DNA from: Acanthornis magna
Lineage: Eukaryota > Chordata > Aves > Passeriformes > Acanthizidae
Assembly: GCA_036785705.1 (NCBI GenBank)
Contig: JAWUZG010000001.1
Coordinates: forward strand, 1,612,001-1,676,000
Direction of reading: 5' to 3'
DNA length: 64,000 nucleotides
Shown here: in pieces, positions 48,948 through 58,957 of the stretch
Position numbering within the stretch: position 1 is the stretch's first letter
Layout of the letters: each line of letters opens with the position of its first letter
Translations under genes and position numbers: made by a program
Notes under the pieces: model-generated
Databases searched by the model: none
The model's input: only the letters and a program-made list of their open reading frames with translations
Told to the model about the DNA's origin: nothing

Positions 48948-49098
48948 TTCCTTCTCCTTCTCCTTCTCCTTCTCCTTCTCCTTCTCCTTCTCCTTCTCCT
49001 TCTCCTTCTCCTTCTCCTTCTCCTTCTCCTTCTCCTTCTCCTTCTCCTTCTCCTTCTCCTTCTCCTCCTTCTCCTTCTCCTTCTTTTTCTTTTTTTTT
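48948..49098. repeat. (TTCTCC)n hexanucleotide array, 151-bp pure pyrimidine tract
   Basis: About twenty TTCTCC units from 48950, one slip near 49065, three more units, then T-rich pyrimidines to 49098. No purine in the tract. Frames of alternating Pro-Ser or Glu-Gly across it are the repeat. Confidence 0.97.
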
Positions 49099-49403
49099 GG
49101 TCTTTTTTTTTCTTTTTCCTTCTTGTTCCACCTCACCCCTTTTTCCAACCCACAGCAGAGCATTTCCAGCTGAAAATCCTTCAGACAGCAGGATCCTGAA
49201 TCAGCCCAAATCGCTGCATGTTGTCCACAGACCTCCTGATCCCAAGGGAAAGGCCAGTGCATTAAGGAGCTGCTGTGTGTGACTCAAGGTGACCAAGTTA
49301 AGCCCTCTTCATGAATAGTGGTTCCAGGGTGCTGATGCATCGTTTCTTTTCTGTAGTGAGAAATTGGATGGGAAGGTTCACATGAGCTCATTCGGTCTTT
49401 ATG

Positions 49404-49474
49404 GGCTTGAACCAGCTTCCATTGGAGTCAATAGGAATCTTTCCATTGACTTTAATGAGAGCTAGATTGGATCC
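49404..49474. repeat. Palindromic MITE-like relic, both arms kept
   Basis: The left arm has AGCTTCCATTGGAGTCAATA. The right arm has TTCCATTGACTTTAATGAGA followed by GCTAGATTGGATCC. The two arms are imperfect inverted repeats around GGAATCTTTCC. Matches the order AGCCCATTGAAGTCAATGGAAAG / CCATTGACTTCAATGGGCT / GGATC of a short palindromic repeat frequent in turtle and bird DNA (from memory). Best-preserved centre of its type here. Confidence 0.5.
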
Positions 49475-51163
49475 TAAATTAGTACCTTCATCCTTCAAAT
49501 TGTTTAGCAGTGCCTATCCCCATCCATAATTAACATAAACTGGCTGTGATAGTCATCAACAGGAAAATTATACCAAAATGTCCTCAGTAGGTTTATTCCT
49601 GCTCTCACTGAAGATGATAGGAGTCTCATAATTAATTTCAAACAGGGCTGGTTGTCTGTGTATCGTGATTATAAAATATCTTGATATATTTTTTAGGGAG
49701 AGTTCAGTTTGAGCAACTTTTTAATTGCATTCCAGGACTAAAAGGGTTGTCTGTGACCAAAGACGGCCACACTGAAAAATCAGGCAGTATTAAGGAGCAT
49801 GATTTGACTTTGTGGCTACATAAATCAGTATTTGAGCTTCTCATTTGGTATTCACTGAAACGAAAACATAATCTGAGTTAATTGCTCTTCCCCAAGGTGC
49901 CTTGTTGCGCAATGTTTTATAAAATTAAAGCCTGTTAAGTACACACGAAGAAACATACTTTAGATGCAGAACATAAAATACTAGCACCTCTAATTCTGCT
50001 GTCATGTATGGTTGATTAACCTGGTACAACAGAAGCCTTGGGGAGAGTTTCTGTGCTGTTAGAAAACATATTTCCACTTAAGGGAATTTAGACAACAAAG
50101 GGATCTCACAAATCCCATTGTTGGAGGCTAGGCTGACATTCGGGGCATCTGAGCCGTCTCACAAAGCCGTGGAAGACTAGGGGAAAAAATGCAACCTGCA
50201 TCCCACTTACGGATAGTTATCTGTCACCCCAGTGCCTTCCACAGCAATTAGCAAATAATTAATTGAGCCCTGTAGCCCTCGCTAGGGTGATGTTCAGAGG
50301 GAATTTTCCCCAGAGTTGGAGTGAGTCTGCGGTGAGGAGCGGGGGACAGGGTGGGCAGTGGGGGAGATGCTGGAGACAGCAGTGGGAAGGTCACCGTGCT
50401 GCTGTGCTCCTGGGTGGGCAAGCTGCAAGTCGCCCACCTCTGAGAAACCCTAAATCTCAAAGGTATGAATTTCCCAGGCCTCTCAAATGCACAGATATAA
50501 CACAACTGGAGAAGAGTCCCAGGCAATTGAGGAGGTTGAGCTGGAGAGCAGCATGAGGATTATCCGTGGGGAGCACATGGTGGTCTAGGAATAACAAAAG
50601 AACTGCTGTAAGGAGACCTCCCCATCCCCACAGGGGTCTGGAGAGCTACTCCAGACTCTGCTGGCTGCTTGCAGATCCTCCTTGGAGCAGGCAGGGATCC
50701 ATGGAGGGCAGATGGAGCACATGGGCAGCTGCCTGTTGGATCAGAAGCTGTGCGGGAGCACGTGGGAAGATCAGGAAGGCTTATCAGATAGTCTGCAGCA
50801 GCGAAACTGCCTAGTAAGGCATAGTGTGGGAGCTGGGGGTATCCGGGAGAAGACCAACTGGGATCTTGCCAGGTGTGTGTGGTTTGAGTCAGGGTGAATT
50901 GAATCTTCTCCCAGGATGAAAGTGAGCCTGTATCGTGCAACAAAACCAGCTGGTGTTTCAGGTTGCTACCTGTTTCTGCTCCTGACCTGCCCTGTGCTGC
51001 CCTCATGGCTGGCCCAGTAGCCACTGCCTCACTCTGAGCAGGTCTAAACCCTCAAGTGAAAAGGCAGAGATGAGATAAATAAGATAGCATCCCTGCATGG
51101 TTATAAACCTGGTGCTCCTTTTTTCCCCCCTTACACTGTCCTAACATACTGTGTGGAGATATC
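49475..51163. other. Intergenic, no gene seen
   Basis: A weaker palindromic relic with CTGCTCTCACTGAAGATGAT then AGGAGTC lies at 49599-49626. GC-rich frames at 50248-51024 overlap on both strands without domains. Confidence 0.5.
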
Positions 51164-51392
51164 TATGGCCTCAAGTTCTGCTTGGGAAGGGTTAGATTGG
51201 ATATTGGGAGAAGTTTCTTCATTGAAAGGGTGAAATTTCATTGATGGTGAAATCACCATAGCCGGAAATGTTCAAAAAACATGTACATGCAGCACCTGGG
51301 AGCATTGTTTAGTGCTGGACCTGGCAGTGCTGGGTTAAAGGTTGGACTTGATGATCTTAGAGATCTTTTCCAACCTAAACCATTCCATTACT
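51164..51392 (+). mobile_element. CR1 LINE tail
   Basis: GGCCTCAAGTTCTGCTTGGG, GGTTAGATTGGATATTGGGA, TTTCTTCATTGAAAGGG, TGGACCTGGCAGTGCTGGGT, AAAGGTTGGACTTGATGATC and TCTTTTCCAACCTAAACC occur in CR1 order. Same tail type as 28887-29829. The terminal octamers are degraded to ATTCCATTACTCTTC. 5'-truncated to about 230 bp and inactive. Confidence 0.93.
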
Positions 51393-54300
51393 CTTCTGTA
51401 ATAAAATGAATGGCTCCTCAACACTGGAGAACCATAATCTGTGAGGTTTTTTTTGGGCATGTTTGGCCCACACCAGCAATGCCCAGGCTGCTCAATGTAA
51501 AACTGTCTGCTGAAATGTGCCCAAACACTTTCTTTGCTGGGTGTCAGCATGTCCCTTCTCAGACTTTGCAAGGAGAGTTGTTTCCATTTTATTCAGCCTC
51601 AAAAACTGAGGAATTTGCTGCAGCCAATGTGCCATGAAGAATGGGAGAGGAGACCTAGGGACATGCCAGCAAGGCAGACTGGTGGCTGTCTTGGCACTTT
51701 GCTTGACCAGTCTGGGATCTGTCTACATCTGGATTATTTTTTTCCAAAAGACAGATATTTTCAGAAGGGAACACCTCCAATCCATCCTAAGTAAAGGAGG
51801 AAAAAAGTGGGGATTTTGATCCTTCATGACTATTTATGTCAGTTAACTGAATCTCTGTACATATTGATTCTTTACCTTGTGGTCACCTTAAAAAGCTGTT
51901 AAAATGTTTAGGGCAAATAACAGAATTTTACACTACATATGACACACAAAGGATGAGGATTTTTAGGGGGAGCTTCATGGAATGACTGTTCCCTTGACAC
52001 CTGCAAAAATGAGCCTTTGAGCCTCTGCCAGAAAATTTCTGAAAGTCTTCTGTAGAAAAATGCTAGATCTTCTAAGGGATGTTAGACCTACATTTCCAGC
52101 TATCCAAGCCTCTGTAGTTTTCCCAGACTTCCTAAAAAATAACAGTAGTACTTCAAAAAGTTCTTTAGCTCGCTCCTGTCAGACTCCTGGGGTAGGTGTC
52201 CAGGCCTGCTCAAATAAAATACTCCTAAATTCAGCAGATGCTGCCTCACCCCCTCTCCCCTGCTATTTACTATTCCACCCACACTATGTCGGAGCTGCTG
52301 CAGATTGTGCTGGGGCCGGGGCTGTGCAGGTGTCTGAGGCTGGAAATTTTAGTTGTTTCCTTTGCCATCCCTGAACTCTGCCACGTCAGACACTGGGAGC
52401 GATGGGGAATCCGACCTGTGAGTCAAACATGACATTAACTGGCTGGTTGCATGAAATGTAACCCACAGCATCGTTTGGCCCTCTGGGCTGGAATCTGTTT
52501 GCCTTAATTATGGGCAACTGTAAAAAACTGAGAAAGATGCAAGAAATGAGATTCCACAAGCCCTTCTAGTGGTTCTGCCTGGCCTTAAGCACTTGGAAAC
52601 CTCTTGAATATGTTGGCTAATGCTCCAGCACTCACTCTCCTACGTGACCTCTATGAATATCCTACGTGTGGCTACAGTAATTCTGACATTAAGTGATGTC
52701 TCCAGTCTTTCAAGAGCTGTACAAATTTAAAATGAGCTTTCATACCGACTCTGATAGCAAGATCACCTACACATTCTCACAGCAATTCTAGCTTTAAGCT
52801 AAGGTGGAAATGTGCTGGTATATAAATCCTGCCATTCTGGCTCTTTGAACATGAATGCTATCAGTTTTCAAAGTTAGCCAGATAGGACAAATATGTTCCT
52901 TTATGGGATCCTTTCTTTTGATCACTGGGAGTATATCAACACCTGGTAATTCTCTGAGGCCTGCTATGGTGGAGCCTGTCGTTCTCCAAATCCTATGGAA
53001 AATATCCAGGGTGATGGTTTTTCTAGGCCAAAATTAATGTTGTGAATAATGTGGGTACTCTCATCTTCCTATCCCTGTGTTTCACACACAGGGAAACACA
53101 AGCAATAGTGTGGCTTATTTTATTATTGATAGACCCCAGGACTGAGCTCAGGAATTCTTGGCTCACAGCCCTGTGCTCAAACCCTTTCTCCTCCAGCACT
53201 CAAATAAGGGCCCAGTATGTTCTCAGTAATAACATCCAGTGATTTGTGCAAGTGCAATAGAACAATGCCATATGCTTTGGTTCCTAGGCCAAATTCTCAT
53301 TTTGGCTTTACTCCATCGGCTGTGACAAAACGAGGCCAATGGGAGCATTTGACCTGCTGTGTTTCCAGTCTGTAGGTACTGTAGAGGTAGTCTTGTGATT
53401 TTAACATGGAACTGCTTCGCTGTGATGGTTCAGTCTTTATTTTGAACATGGGAAGGTTCAGGGAGAAACATTGATTGTATTGTATTGGAGACTTCACGGG
53501 ATCTGCTCAAAGAAAATGTTTTCACCACTTCCATTAACATCCATTTAACAATGACATTCCAGTTGCTTGCCCTTACAAATCTGGGGAAGTGCAATGTTAT
53601 TCTAATTCTGTCTCTGTGGAAAGGATTTTTCATGTTTCATGGGTCATCTCATGTATAAGAGGGTGTGTTCTGGGTTATCTTAACTAAAGGATGGTCACTA
53701 ACCAAATAAACCATCTGTCTTATGTGGGGAAGTGTAAAACAAATGTCTGCTTGTTGAGTAGGAACTATCCAAGTGCCTCATTCATTGATTACAATTGTGT
53801 AGCTGATTTATTAGAAACCCCTGAAAAGGGAGCAAAGGCCCAAAATGTAGGTTGACATCTGTCACAAAAAGACAAAAGAAATGTGGAATTTTGCTTCCTA
53901 AGGAAGTTGTGATGTTTCAACTTTAGCAAAACATTCATCTTCCATCAGAAGACAATTTCAATGGAAAATCATTGAACAGATCAAATCTAAGACAGTCACG
54001 TGCCCTTCATCACCAGAATACTTGAAAAAACTGCAAACTTCAGGTTCCAAGAAGGACCAAAACATATTTATCCTCATTTTATAGAAGGACAGGCAAGATA
54101 TATAGACACAAAAATGTCTGTGGTAAGCCTGAAAATGAACCCTTCATACACAACTGTTTGGATTGATGTCACAACCTTCTCATGGAATTGTGGAGCTAAA
54201 TTTGCTCATCATTTATATATTGCCTCTTGTTGAAATCTTTGATTTCTTATTTTCTTGGTTTTAATTTTCTTTTAAGGAGCTTAAAGAAATCAAATTAACA

Positions 54301-55092
54301 CCCCTTAAAATATTTCCTAAGAATTTAAATTAACAGTCTTTACAAAGGACTGACAATCCTTCCAAAAAAAAAAAAAAAAAAAAGAACCCAAAACATATTT
54401 TCCTCAGTAAAAACTGTATTCCTACAGTGATACCCTTCTCTTCACTCCCTGCAGTAAATCTTGACATTTATCTTGAAATACATCAGCATAATAAATGAAG
54501 TCTATTCATAATATAACAGTAATAAAAAGTTTCATAGCGTCCCAAGAAGTCCCAAGGGAACTTAAGCTTTGCTACTGAATCTAGGGAAAAAAAAATTCTA
54601 GCATTAATGAAAATATTGATCTATAAGAGACAGAGGGAAGAAATGCCTTGCTGAATATATTACCTGTGAGGGGAGAAGAAAAAATGACTAAATATTACCT
54701 GTAGCATATGTTACCCTCCAGGTTTTGCTCCAAACTTACACAGGAAAGAAAAAAAAAACAGGGTAAAAATAGAAAAAAAAAAGGAAGACCTGTGTTTCAG
54801 CTTGGAATGACTTCTTTAGGAAGTAGAGCTCTTCAAATGTGTTCATGACTTAGGGAAGAAGGGGAATTGATTTGCAGAGGTGTACCTGTCTAACCAAGCT
54901 TTCTGAACCAGCGCTGCCCTGAGCTGGGATGTTATTTATGACAAAGAGTTTTAAAGGTCACTTGGAAAGAGAGAGTATCTTTGATGGGTGACATTCTAGC
55001 CCAGTGGGAAACGTGGCATAAATTAGCAGTTATAGAGACTTTCTGTTTCAGTTTCAAACACTTTAACTCAGTGGAAAAAGAGACATATTTTC
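51393..55092. other. Intergenic, no gene seen
   Basis: No gene or repeat recognised apart from a 20-base A-run (54364-54383) and A-rich patches near 54748 and 54772. A faint palindromic-repeat echo (GGCCAAATTCTCATTTTGGC) is at 53288. Frames under 105 codons. Confidence 0.5.
54364..54383. repeat. Poly(A) run, 20 bases
   Basis: Uninterrupted A after CCTTCC, followed by GAACCC. Simple repeat. Confidence 0.93.
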
Positions 55093-55385
55093 CCAATACA
55101 AGAGCATGTAGTGACAGGACAAGGGGGAATGGCTGCAATCTGAAAGAGAGTAAGTTTAGAGTAGATACTAGAAAGAAATTCTTTACTCTGAGGGTCATGA
55201 GGCAATGGAACAAGGTGCCCAGAGAAGATATGGAAGCCCCATCCTTGGAAGTGTCCAAGGCCAGGTTGGACAGCTCTTGGAACAGCCTGGGATCGTGGAA
55301 GGTGTCCCTGCTCATGGCACGAGGATGGAAAAGGATGTCTTTATGGTCTCTTCCAACCCATACCATTCTGTGATTTTATGGTTCC
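55093..55385 (+). mobile_element. CR1 LINE tail, second subfamily
   Basis: AGTGACAGGACAAGGGGGAA starts the recognisable part (SDRTRGN in translation). AAGAAATTCTTTACTCTGAG, GGCAATGGAACAAGGTGCCC, CCATCCTTGGAAGTGTCCAA, GGCCAGGTTGGACAGC, TGGAAGGTGTCCCTGCTCAT and TGGTCTCTTCCAACCC follow. It ends ATTCTGTGATTTTATGGTTCC. Same type as the antisense copy at 13531-13971. The reading frame is largely open for about 90 codons but lacks everything upstream. Confidence 0.93.
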
Positions 55386-57548
55386 ATTCCTTTCCAAATA
55401 TTACAACTATTATGACTGCATTTTCTCTAAAACTAGAAAAAGAAGAAATGCAGTGAAAAAACAGAGATTAGTTATGGATTCATCACAATTAATTTTAGCT
55501 TTCTAAAAATTAGGACTCTGATATAAACTAGTTCTCTGGATTCCTGCTATTCTTGCTGGGAGACATGGGTGCCAGCAATTGTGTATTCTTCACACATTTG
55601 TTTGACAGCTCTTCAGTACAAAATGACTAAAATCAGGGTTGTCCCTCTCCATTGACTTCACAGGGATCTTGACAACTAGTTTTGCTTAATATTGAACTTT
55701 TAGTCAGCTACACTGAGGAGAGAGAGGCTCCATCCCAGGTAAAACTCTGCTTTTAAAGTTCATGACAGCAATTCTAATGACTTAGATGCCATCACACCAT
55801 CTGTCATGAATATTTTGTTTGTGTAACTCCCTAAATCAGGATACTGCTAATCTAAAATGTTTTAAGTTAGCAAAGAAAGAGGAACTGAAATCATCCCAAC
55901 TAACTTGAAATATTTCCTGAGTAGAGGTCCTCATCTGAGCTCAACATTCTCAGATTCTTTATATAGACTGGAGAAAAAAAATAATAATTTTTAGAGCATG
56001 ATTCATAACACTAATTTTAGATTCCTTGTTTAGAATGATGCAATGAATTTCAGCCTGGAAGTGCCTAATTCTCTTCTCTTCATTGATTTACTAGGGAGTC
56101 TAAACACTCTCTAGATGAGCTGTAGCTTCCTCTGTTGTAAACTTTTGGCCACATAAAACCTAATTCTGACCATGGCACTTTTAATTCATATTTCAGCGTC
56201 CTTTGCCATCTTTATCTTTCTGCCTTGATATCAAAATGAATATGCACTGTCCAGGATAGTTCCACTTACAAGCTTGTTCCACTTCAGTCAGCAAAACCTG
56301 ACAGATTTTAGAGTAAAATGTGTCATAATATAAGGAGCAAGTTTCTTTCTAATCTCTTTAAACAGTGGTAAGGAAAATTTTACACGTACTTCTGAATAGG
56401 TTTGATGGCACAAAAATCAAAGTGTTTCATAAGTATTGCTATGTAGTTCAGAAAAAAGAAAGAAAACATTAAAATGTCCTGTTTTAGATGCTTTTAAGTT
56501 CTGCCTCACATAGTCTTCAGTCTCAAAGTATCCCAATAGGTTTCTGCCTATTCCAAGGCCTTCTTGCAGACATACATCAAAAAGGACATAGTGTGAATAT
56601 AACTGAGCCCAGAGTTTGTAGCATTGTGAGGAATAGTCTTTAATGATTCTTTCTGGAAGCTGGAAGATCAGTCAGAATCTTCTTTCTATGACCTTGCTCA
56701 GAGGGGATTACAAATATAGGTAGAAGGAAAACTGTACACTCTGAAACTTTAGGTAATTTCTGTTTATATATTTTGAGGGGAAATACATATTTTGTCAGAC
56801 AATAGTTGAATATTAATATGTGTCTTAGCTTGCAACAGGACAGCAGTAATATTCTTTAAATATTGACAAGAGGACTTAAACTGAGATCTGCAGCTCTACA
56901 GGTCTTGCATTTGGTCAATAATTTGTCGAGCTTTGTATGCAGGATTTTGGTTTTCTGTCTCTGGAGGTGGCAATGGTTTTGAAGGTCTGGGCAAATTCAC
57001 TCCCTTGCTTAAAAAATCTTTTCTTCCCTTTACATTTCCCTTACATGGCCTCTTATGTCACCATTGTATGGACGCAGTGGCTTTGATGGCAAAGTTTCAA
57101 AATCCAGTCACTTCTGTCAGTCAGTCATTGAGTTAATAACAAAACTATGACTGTAAAAGGTGTACCTAGGCAAAGCAGAACTGGAATTACAGGAGAATAA
57201 CTTCTTGAATTGCCCAAGGGGAAAGCTGAATAAACAAGGCCTTCCAGCCTGCTCAAAAATGTGTCAAAATGATGGCTGCAAAATGCAATAATGGCTTAAT
57301 AGAAACTCAGACCATACATTGTCCAGTAAAATATGAATGTAAATGTTTGGAAAACTGTTGTGCTCCTAACAAGCAGTGTTGGAATCTATTATTTGGCTTG
57401 GATTTCATAGAGTGTGTGATGGGGCCTTATTTAATGTGGAGCCTTGATTTCCCTCATTATTTCAGTTTACCTTTTTATTTTCTCAGTATGTGCATATCGT
57501 GATGGCATTTGGCGTTCCTCAGCTTTCAATTTGCGTTGTGTGAGACCT
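55386..57548. other. Intergenic, no gene seen
   Basis: AT-rich. A single-arm palindromic-repeat fragment CTCCATTGACTTCACAGGGA is at 55647-55668. No frames above about 70 codons. Confidence 0.55.
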
Positions 57549-57622
57549 GGATTAATCCCTCAGCTGATGTAACCCTGCACACTTCATTAGCACCAAGCAG
57601 ATTTACATCAGCTGAGGATGTG
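57549..57622. repeat. Palindromic MITE-like relic with perfect 15-bp inverted repeat
   Basis: CCTCAGCTGATGTAA (57558-57572) and TTACATCAGCTGAGG (57603-57617) are exact reverse complements around a 30-base loop. The arm closely matches CCTCAGCTGGTGTAA / TTACACCAGCTGAGG of a palindromic repeat I know from turtle and bird DNA. The G-to-A change (GGTGTAA to GATGTAA) is present on both arms, which is odd for independent decay. Confidence 0.6.
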
Positions 57623-58180
57623 TTTTTGGACCATTCTCACCCACAATTTTTCCCCCTCTTTTATTTCTTCTTTCTGTCTCATATTTGTCTCGCTAAAGAA
57701 GAAATTTCTTTGGGCACATCTTGGATCTACATGGAAACTTCAGACTGAGGATAGAGTCATGTCTCCCCTTCAAAATCCGAATATTTGCTTTTTAATTAAC
57801 GAGGAGTTCAAATTTAAAAGGACAAATTAAAACTGAGTTTGAAGTTGTATACAAGAATTTTCTTTGACTGTTGCTTTAAAATCTATCAGAGACATATTTG
57901 ATGTTTTTGCAGCTGTATGGCTCTTATACAACCTAAGGACCATTTATTGGAATTTTTGAGTGAACTTTTGTTTTTATAGGTGTGTAAATGTGTTATCGAA
58001 GATATCTTGGCCTTTTAACCAACGACCTAAATTTTGTCGACTTTGGTAAAAAATGTAAGTTCCTTTTTTACTTTTCAGAAAACCCCTTTGGTTGACAGGT
58101 GCTGTTGGTCCCACAGTGAGCTTTTCAATGCATTTATTTTACTAAGAGGTGTTTTGGATTGGAAAATAAAAACACAATGA

Positions 58181-58229
58181 GTTAAATTCAGTCCTTGATT
58201 ACACGTCTGTGAACCTGGAGTAAAGTCAT
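58181..58229. repeat. Palindromic MITE-like relic (one arm)
   Basis: TTAAATTCAGTCCTTGATTA followed by CACGTCTGTGAACC and TGGAGTAAAGTCATGA. This is the order of the AAATTCA..TTTACAC..GTGTAAAT..GGAGTAACTCCATTGA arm of a sauropsid palindromic repeat (from memory). Second arm absent. Confidence 0.35.
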
Positions 58230-58710
58230 GAAAACAGAGAGAATATTTCAGCATTTGCATCTATCTGAACAAAAGCAAAAGATTCTTTTGGGCAGAAACA
58301 AAATCTGTTTTGACACTTTGCATGAAATTTAGTCTTTCTTGGTTTTTAAGGACTCTTGTCTTTTTTGTGGGCTTAGGAATAATTCTTTTCTTTGAGATAA
58401 GAGGAGAGTTTTGCTCACAGTCTGAGACCAGGAGTTTTTCAGGTATGAACCATAGAACAATAAAGTGGTTTGTGTTGGGTTCCTCACTCATTCACGTGAA
58501 ATCTGAGATCTTCTGGATATTTCAATAGCATGAGCTTTCTCTGGTGGCCAAGGGAAGACTCAAATAAGTGTGTGATGGCCTTTTGCTTCAACTTGCTGAT
58601 TACCATTAAATTTTATGGTGGGACAAAGTGCCTGGTGGGAGAAAAAGCATTAATCTTCTGGGCCAAGAGATGAGGTCTGTAAACACTATCACTGAATCAC
58701 ACAATTCAGC

Positions 58711-58824
58711 TGTTCTTTTTTTGTGTGTGGTTTTTTGTTTGTTTGTTTGTTTGGTTGGTTAATTTTTTTTTGTTTGTTTTTTTTTTTTTGTTTGTTTTGT
58801 TTTGGTTTGGTTTTTTTGGTTCAG
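58711..58824. repeat. T/G-rich (GTTT)n low-complexity tract
   Basis: TTTTTTTGTGTGTGG, then GTTTGTTTGTTTGTTTGG units, T-runs and GGTTTGG units. The Lys/Asn/Gln-rich - strand frame across it is an artefact. Confidence 0.93.
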
Positions 58825-58920
58825 TTTGATTCTTTTTTTTAATCTTGTAGCCTGCCTTCATGAGTGCCAGTGTGCTGGTTTTGAATGAGAATCCAAGTAC
58901 TTCATTAAGAAGTAGACTGA

Positions 58921-58957
58921 TGTGTATATATAAAAATACATATATATATATACATAC
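58921..58957. repeat. Short (TA)n run
   Basis: TGTGTATATATAAAAATACA followed by TATATATATATACATAC. Imperfect dinucleotide repeat. Confidence 0.85.

Noticed and set aside
48671..49282. 203-codon frame with a Pro-Ser repeat and its - strand Glu-rich partner
   Set aside because: The repeat comes from (TTCTCC)n; flanks show no domain or exon signals.
53288..53342. GGCCAAATTCTCATTTTGGC as another palindromic-repeat copy
   Set aside because: Only the first dozen bases agree with the remembered consensus; left as an echo, not a feature.
58686..58710. CTGAATCACACAATTCAGC as an antisense CR1 start
   Set aside because: Followed at once by an unrelated T/G tract.
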